In this document: positions 53,357 through 57,555 of the stretch, in pieces
Numbering within the stretch: position 1 is the first letter of the stretch
Layout of the letters: each line of letters opens with the position of its first letter
DNA from: DATHGT01 sp035317605
GTDB taxonomy: Bacteria > Methylomirabilota > Methylomirabilia > Rokubacteriales > CSP1-6
DNA length: 57,555 nucleotides
NCBI GenBank assembly: GCA_035317605.1
Contig: DATHGT010000045.1
Span: 1 to 57,555, forward strand
Direction: 5' to 3'
The notes under the pieces: generated by a model
Seen by the model: the letters and a program-made list of their open reading frames with translations, nothing else
Told to the model about the DNA's origin: nothing
The model's database searches: none
Position numbers and translations under genes: made by a program

Positions 53357-55810
53357 GTGTTTGAGCGATTCACCGAACGGGCGCGACGAGTCATCATCCT
53401 CGCACGTGAAGAAGCCGGACGGTTCCGCCACGATTTCGTCGGAACCGAGCATGTCCTCCTCGGCCTGATCCGAGACGGCGAAGGGATCGCGACCGCGGTC
53501 CTGCAACGCCTCGGGCTCAGACTCGAGACCGTCAAGGCCGAAGTCGAACGGGCCTTGGCCGGATTCCCGAAGACGCTGACGTTCGGTGAAGTTCCGTTCA
53601 CCCCACAGGCCAAGCGCGTCCTCGAGCTGTCGATCGAGGAAGCGCGGCAGCTCGGCCACAACTACATCGGCACCGAGCACCTGCTGCTCGGCCTGATGAA
53701 AGAGGGCCAGTCGATCGCGGCCAAGATTCTCGAATCGCTCGGCGCGCGGCTCGACGAGGTCCGTCAGGAGACCCTGGCCCTGCTCGGTGATCAGTACTAT
53801 CCCCGGCCCAAGAAGCGCTCTCAGACGCCCGTGCTCGACGAGTTCGCCCGCGATCTCACCCAGCTCGCCCGCGAGTCGAAGCTCGATCCCGTGATCGGCC
53901 GCGAGCAGGAGATCGAGCGGGTCATCCAGATCCTCGCCCGGCGAACCAAGAACAATCCCGTGTTGATCGGCGAGCCCGGTGTGGGCAAGACCGCCATCGT
54001 CGAGGGCCTCGCGCAGAAGATCCAGAGCCACGACGTCCCCGACGTCCTCCTCAACAAGCGGCTCCTCCAGCTCGACCTCGGCGCCCTCGTGGCCGGCACG
54101 AAGTATCGCGGCCAGTTCGAGGAGCGTCTGAAGGCGGTGATGAAGGAGATTCGCCAGTCCGAGAACGTCGTCCTGTTCCTCGACGAGCTGCACACGCTCA
54201 TCGGAGCGGGGGCGGCCGAGGGAGCCATCGACGCGTCCAACATGCTCAAGCCCGCGCTGTCGCGCGGTGAGATCCAGACCATCGGCGCGACCACCCTCGA
54301 CGAGTACCGCAAGTACATCGAGAAGGACGGCGCGCTCGAGCGGCGCTTCCAGCCGGTCATCGTCAAGGCGCCGTCGATCCCAGAGGCGATCGAGATCATC
54401 CGCGGCCTCCGTCACAAGTACGAGGCGCATCACCGGGTGAAGATCACCGAGCAGGCCATCGACGCCGCCGTGCGGCTGGCCGACCGCTACATCACCGATC
54501 GCCAGCTGCCGGACAAGGCCATCGACGTCATCGACGAGGCCTCCTCGCGCACGCGCCTCATGGCGCTGACGCCCCCGCCCGAGATCAAGGAGATCGAGAA
54601 GGAGCTGGAGCGGGTCATCCGCGAGAAGGACATGTACCTGGAGGCCCAGGAGTTCGAGAAGGCCGCCTCCCTTCGCGAAAAGGAAAAAGTCCTCCGCCAC
54701 CGCGAAGAAGAAATGAAGCGGGAGTGGGAGAAGAACAAGGGCAAGGGCACCCAGTCCGTGAGCGAGGTGGACATCGAGTTCATCGTCTCCCGCTGGACCG
54801 GTATCCCGCTCTCAAAGCTCGAGGAGAAGGAATCGGCCAAGCTCGCGCGCATGGAAGATGCGCTGCACGGCCGCATCGTCGGCCAGGACGACGCGGTGGC
54901 CGCGGTATCACGGGCCATCCGTCGCTCGCGCGCCGGCCTCAAGGACGCCAAGCGGCCCGTGGGGTCGTTCGTGTTCCTCGGTCCCACCGGCGTGGGCAAG
55001 ACGGAGCTGGCCCGGGCCCTCGCCGAATACCTCTTCGGCGACGAGAACGCGCTGATCCGGATTGACATGTCCGAATACATGGAGAAGTTCTCGGTGTCCC
55101 GGCTGCTGGGCGCCCCGCCCGGCTACGTCGGATATGAAGAAGGTGGGTTCCTCACCGAGAAGGTCCGGCGACGGCCCTATTCGGTCGTGTTGTTCGACGA
55201 AATCGAAAAAGCCCATCCGGATGTGTTCAACATGCTCCTCCAAGTGCTCGACGACGGCCGCCTGACCGACTCCCTCGGCCACGTGGTGGACTTCAAGAAC
55301 ACGATCCTGATCATGACGTCGAACCTGGGGACGAGCCTCATCGGCAAGCGGGTCTCGCCGGGCTTTCTCCAGGGCGGCGACGAGAGCGCCAGCTACGAAA
55401 AGATGAAGGACCGGGTGATGGAGGAGCTGAAGCGGGCGTTCCGGCCCGAGTTCCTCAACCGGATCGACGACACCATCGTGTTCCACGCGCTCTCCGAGCT
55501 GCACATCAAGGACATCATCCGGTTGATGATCGCCCGCATCAACAAGCAGCTGGAAGACAAGGGCATGGACCTGACCCTGACCGCGGCCGCCGAGCAGGCG
55601 CTGCTCGACAAGGGCTACGATGCGACCTACGGCGCCCGTCAGCTCCGGCGCACGATCCAGAAGCACATCGAAGACCCGCTCGCGGAAGCCATCGTCCGGG
55701 GGCAGATACCCGAGAGCTCACGGATCGACATCGACGTCGACGGCTCCTCGAACTTCGTGTTCCGCGAGGCCCAGGCGGCCGAGCCCCCGCTCGAGCTCGC
55801 GGAGCACTAG
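53357..55810 (+). CDS. clpC: ClpC-type AAA+ unfoldase
   Basis: This 817-residue Hsp100 unfoldase feeds substrates to ClpP. The N-terminal domain has two Clp_N repeats (EHVLLGLIRDGEGIA and EHLLLGLMKEGQSIA). AAA-1 has GEPGVGKTAIVEGLA near residue 205. The short M domain near residues 415-460 (LEAQEFEKAASLREKEKVL) identifies ClpC rather than ClpB. AAA-2 has GPTGVGKTELARALAEYLF near 542 and VLFDEIEKAHPDVFNMLL. The ClpP-binding loop should lie in the KRVSPGFLQGGD region. The McsB/CtsR operon genes that often precede clpC in Firmicutes are absent. Confidence 0.95.
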   Translation: MFERFTERARRVIILAREEAGRFRHDFVGTEHVLLGLIRDGEGIATAVLQRLGLRLETVKAEVERALAGFPKTLTFGEVPFTPQAKRVLELSIEEARQLGHNYIGTEHLLLGLMKEGQSIAAKILESLGARLDEVRQETLALLGDQYYPRPKKRSQTPVLDEFARDLTQLARESKLDPVIGREQEIERVIQILARRTKNNPVLIGEPGVGKTAIVEGLAQKIQSHDVPDVLLNKRLLQLDLGALVAGTKYRGQFEERLKAVMKEIRQSENVVLFLDELHTLIGAGAAEGAIDASNMLKPALSRGEIQTIGATTLDEYRKYIEKDGALERRFQPVIVKAPSIPEAIEIIRGLRHKYEAHHRVKITEQAIDAAVRLADRYITDRQLPDKAIDVIDEASSRTRLMALTPPPEIKEIEKELERVIREKDMYLEAQEFEKAASLREKEKVLRHREEEMKREWEKNKGKGTQSVSEVDIEFIVSRWTGIPLSKLEEKESAKLARMEDALHGRIVGQDDAVAAVSRAIRRSRAGLKDAKRPVGSFVFLGPTGVGKTELARALAEYLFGDENALIRIDMSEYMEKFSVSRLLGAPPGYVGYEEGGFLTEKVRRRPYSVVLFDEIEKAHPDVFNMLLQVLDDGRLTDSLGHVVDFKNTILIMTSNLGTSLIGKRVSPGFLQGGDESASYEKMKDRVMEELKRAFRPEFLNRIDDTIVFHALSELHIKDIIRLMIARINKQLEDKGMDLTLTAAAEQALLDKGYDATYGARQLRRTIQKHIEDPLAEAIVRGQIPESSRIDIDVDGSSNFVFREAQAAEPPLELAEH

Positions 55811-55836
55811 AAGGCTTACAGGATCCCGAGCGCCCG

Positions 55837-57555
55837 GTGACGACCAGGGGGAGAGCGCGGCTCTCCGTTCTCTGCGCGATCATCGTACTCGTCCTCGCCG
55901 GCCGGGTGGCGGCGCAGCAGTCCCCGCCACCCATCTCCATCAAGGAGCTCACGGTCGAAGGGAACCGCCGAGTTCAGGAGGCGGTGATCCTCGGCCGGGT
56001 ACAGTCCAAGCTTGGCGGCCCCTTCAATCCGGCCCTGCTCAGCGAAGATCTGCGGGCGATCTTCGGCCTGGGGTTCTTCGACGACGTGCGGATGCGGGTC
56101 GAGGACTTCGAGGGCGGGGTGCGGGTCGTCTTCGTGGTCAGCGAGCGCCCGTTCGTCCGCGACATCGACTTCACCGGCAACAAGAAGCTCACCACTAACA
56201 CCCTGCAGGAGAAGGTCGACCTCAAGCTCGGCAGCGTCTACAACCCCGTCGACGTCCAGCGCGCGCGCGAGAAGCTGAAGGAGTACTACGAGGAAGAAGG
56301 CTACTTCGAGGCGCAGATCACCCCCGAGGTCGAGAAGTTCGCGGACGGTGACGTCCGGGTCGCCTTCGTGATCAACGAGGGCCGCCGCATCACCATCGAG
56401 CAGGTGGTCATCGAGGGCAACGAGGGCCTGTCGGCCCGCGACATCAAGACGGTCATGGTGGTCCAGGAGCGGGAGTACTTCATCCTGCGCGGCACCGTGC
56501 AGCGCCAGAAGCTCGAGGAGGACATCGACCGTATCCTGGCCCTCTACAACGACCACGGCTTCATCCAGGCGCGGGTGGAATCCCACGACATCGCGGTTGA
56601 CCGCGAGCGGGCGCGGGTGATCATCACGATCCGGGTGGTGGAAGGCCCCCGCTACCACGTCGACCAGATCACGGTCACCGGAGTGACCCTCCTGCCCGAG
56701 AGCGAGATCCGCCGCCAGCTCAAGTTCAAGAAGGGCGACGTCTTCTCCCGCACGGCCCTGCGCGAGAGCGTCAACGGCATCGCCGACCTCTACAGCACGA
56801 TCGGCCGGGCATCGGCCGACATCACCCCGCGCACGGAGCAGGTCCCGGCGGACGCCAAGGTCAACATCGTCCTGGAGATCGTCGAGGGCCCGGTGGTCTA
56901 CGTCGAGCGGATCAACATCAGCGGGAACCTCCGCTCCGAGGACAAGATCCTTCGCCGCGAGATTCCCATGATCGAAGGGGACCTGTTCACGCTCCAGAAG
57001 CTCACGCGGGCGCGGCAACGACTCATCAACCTCGGCTACTTCGACATGGTCAACGTCACCACGGTCCCCGGGTCGGACAAGACCAAGATCGTGGTGAACG
57101 TGGAGGTCACCGAGAAGCCGACCGGGATCTTCTCGATCGGCGGCGGCTACTCCTCGGCCGATAGCTTCGTGGGCACCATCGACCTCACCCAGCGCAACTT
57201 CCTGGGCAAGGGCTACGAGGCGTCGATCCGCATCCGCGCCGGCGCCCTCACCCAGCAGGGCATCATCAGCTTCACCGACCCGTGGTTCCTCGACCGGCCG
57301 CTGTCGGCGGGCGTGGACGTCTACAGCACCACCCGGGTGTTCCAGGACTACAGCTATTCGTCGACCGGCGCCGCGGTCCGCCTGAGCCATCCGTTCGAGG
57401 AATACTGGCGCTGGCATCTGGGCTACCGGATCTCGCGGGACAACATCGGACACGTCGCCGACACCGTGGTCTCGCCCGACCTGCTCGAGCAGAAGGGTGA
57501 CCACATCACGTCGGTGATCAGCACCACGATCAGCCGGGACAGCCGGGACAACATC
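55837..57555 (+). CDS. bamA: Outer membrane protein assembly factor BamA, 5' part (runs off window)
   Basis: The frame is open from GTG 55837 to the last base, 573 codons. A signal peptide ends near AGRVAA-QQ. Five POTRA domains begin near residues 33 (ISIKELTVEGNRRVQEA), 106 (FVRDIDFTGNKKLTT), 185 (RITIEQVVIEGNEGL), 273 (YHVDQITVTGVTLLP) and 354 (VYVERINISGNLRSE). The beta barrel begins near residue 430 (GIFSIGGGYSSADSF), and about 143 residues of it are in the window. BamA inserts beta-barrel proteins into the outer membrane, which shows that the organism is diderm. It follows clpC by 26 bases. Confidence 0.95.
   Translation, partial: MTTRGRARLSVLCAIIVLVLAGRVAAQQSPPPISIKELTVEGNRRVQEAVILGRVQSKLGGPFNPALLSEDLRAIFGLGFFDDVRMRVEDFEGGVRVVFVVSERPFVRDIDFTGNKKLTTNTLQEKVDLKLGSVYNPVDVQRAREKLKEYYEEEGYFEAQITPEVEKFADGDVRVAFVINEGRRITIEQVVIEGNEGLSARDIKTVMVVQEREYFILRGTVQRQKLEEDIDRILALYNDHGFIQARVESHDIAVDRERARVIITIRVVEGPRYHVDQITVTGVTLLPESEIRRQLKFKKGDVFSRTALRESVNGIADLYSTIGRASADITPRTEQVPADAKVNIVLEIVEGPVVYVERINISGNLRSEDKILRREIPMIEGDLFTLQKLTRARQRLINLGYFDMVNVTTVPGSDKTKIVVNVEVTEKPTGIFSIGGGYSSADSFVGTIDLTQRNFLGKGYEASIRIRAGALTQQGIISFTDPWFLDRPLSAGVDVYSTTRVFQDYSYSSTGAAVRLSHPFEEYWRWHLGYRISRDNIGHVADTVVSPDLLEQKGDHITSVISTTISRDSRDNI

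Overview
This window is GC-rich bacterial chromosome, densely packed with genes. Nearly all genes are on the + strand, and many start codons overlap the preceding stop codon (ATGA, GTGA or TTGA). The gene set is that of a diderm bacterium: BamA, a LolC/LolD exporter, Lnt, a RodZ-like protein and SecA. The style also includes a form II CO-dehydrogenase-like molybdenum hydroxylase with its maturation genes, a PEP-CTERM-like micro-protein and a secreted 'AARG' repeat protein. My best guess is an uncultivated soil or subsurface lineage of the Rokubacteria/Methylomirabilota (NC10) type. This is an inference from gene content; no marker gene here fixes the taxonomy.

Layout. (1) 1-6426: 3' end of a MtaB-type tRNA methylthiotransferase, then mtnP, a PfkB kinase, the nickel-pincer cofactor genes larE, larB and larC, and anmK. 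A 117-nt near-palindrome lies between larB and larC. (2) 6394-10402: a promoter inside the end of anmK, then small, large and medium subunits of a molybdenum hydroxylase in S-L-M order. (3) 10405-14861: asnB on the minus strand, then a two-gene lipid-linked glycosylation unit. (4) 14858-21686: molybdenum hydroxylase maturation genes (MocA-like, MoxR, CoxE-like VWA, XdhC, MoeA-like), a 59-residue PEP-CTERM-like protein, and sufU-sufS. (5) 21697-24870: agmatinase, an NfeD protease/slipin pair and tRNA-Ala(CGC). (6) 24917-27030: a TenA/PqqC-like protein, a tiny zinc-ribbon gene divergent from a HIT gene across a symmetric promoter, and the AARG repeat gene. (7) 27359-40526: two M16 peptidase-family genes, rhomboid, tlyA, nadK, recN, secA and smc. 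(8) 40584-53205: rodZ-like, ftsY, the riboflavin set ribD-ribE-ribBA-ribH, nusB, a phosphoesterase, lnt, prfB with its programmed frameshift, lysS, lolC and lolD. (9) 53357-57555: clpC and the 5' part of bamA.

Functional links. XdhC, MocA-like, MoxR, VWA and MoeA-like proteins are the usual maturation set for enzymes like the hydroxylase at 6.5-10.4 kb. SufU-SufS follows directly by overlapping start codons and could supply sulfur for Fe-S clusters or for the molybdenum cofactor. LarE, LarB and LarC are the complete set for nickel-pincer nucleotide synthesis, but no LarA-type client enzyme is present in the window.

Points most worth a second look: the micro PEP-CTERM protein, the AARG repeat protein, the symmetric bidirectional promoter with its 40-residue zinc-ribbon gene, a recurring near-leaderless start architecture, and two kinds of structured intergenic element. 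I saw no CRISPR array, insertion sequence or phage gene.
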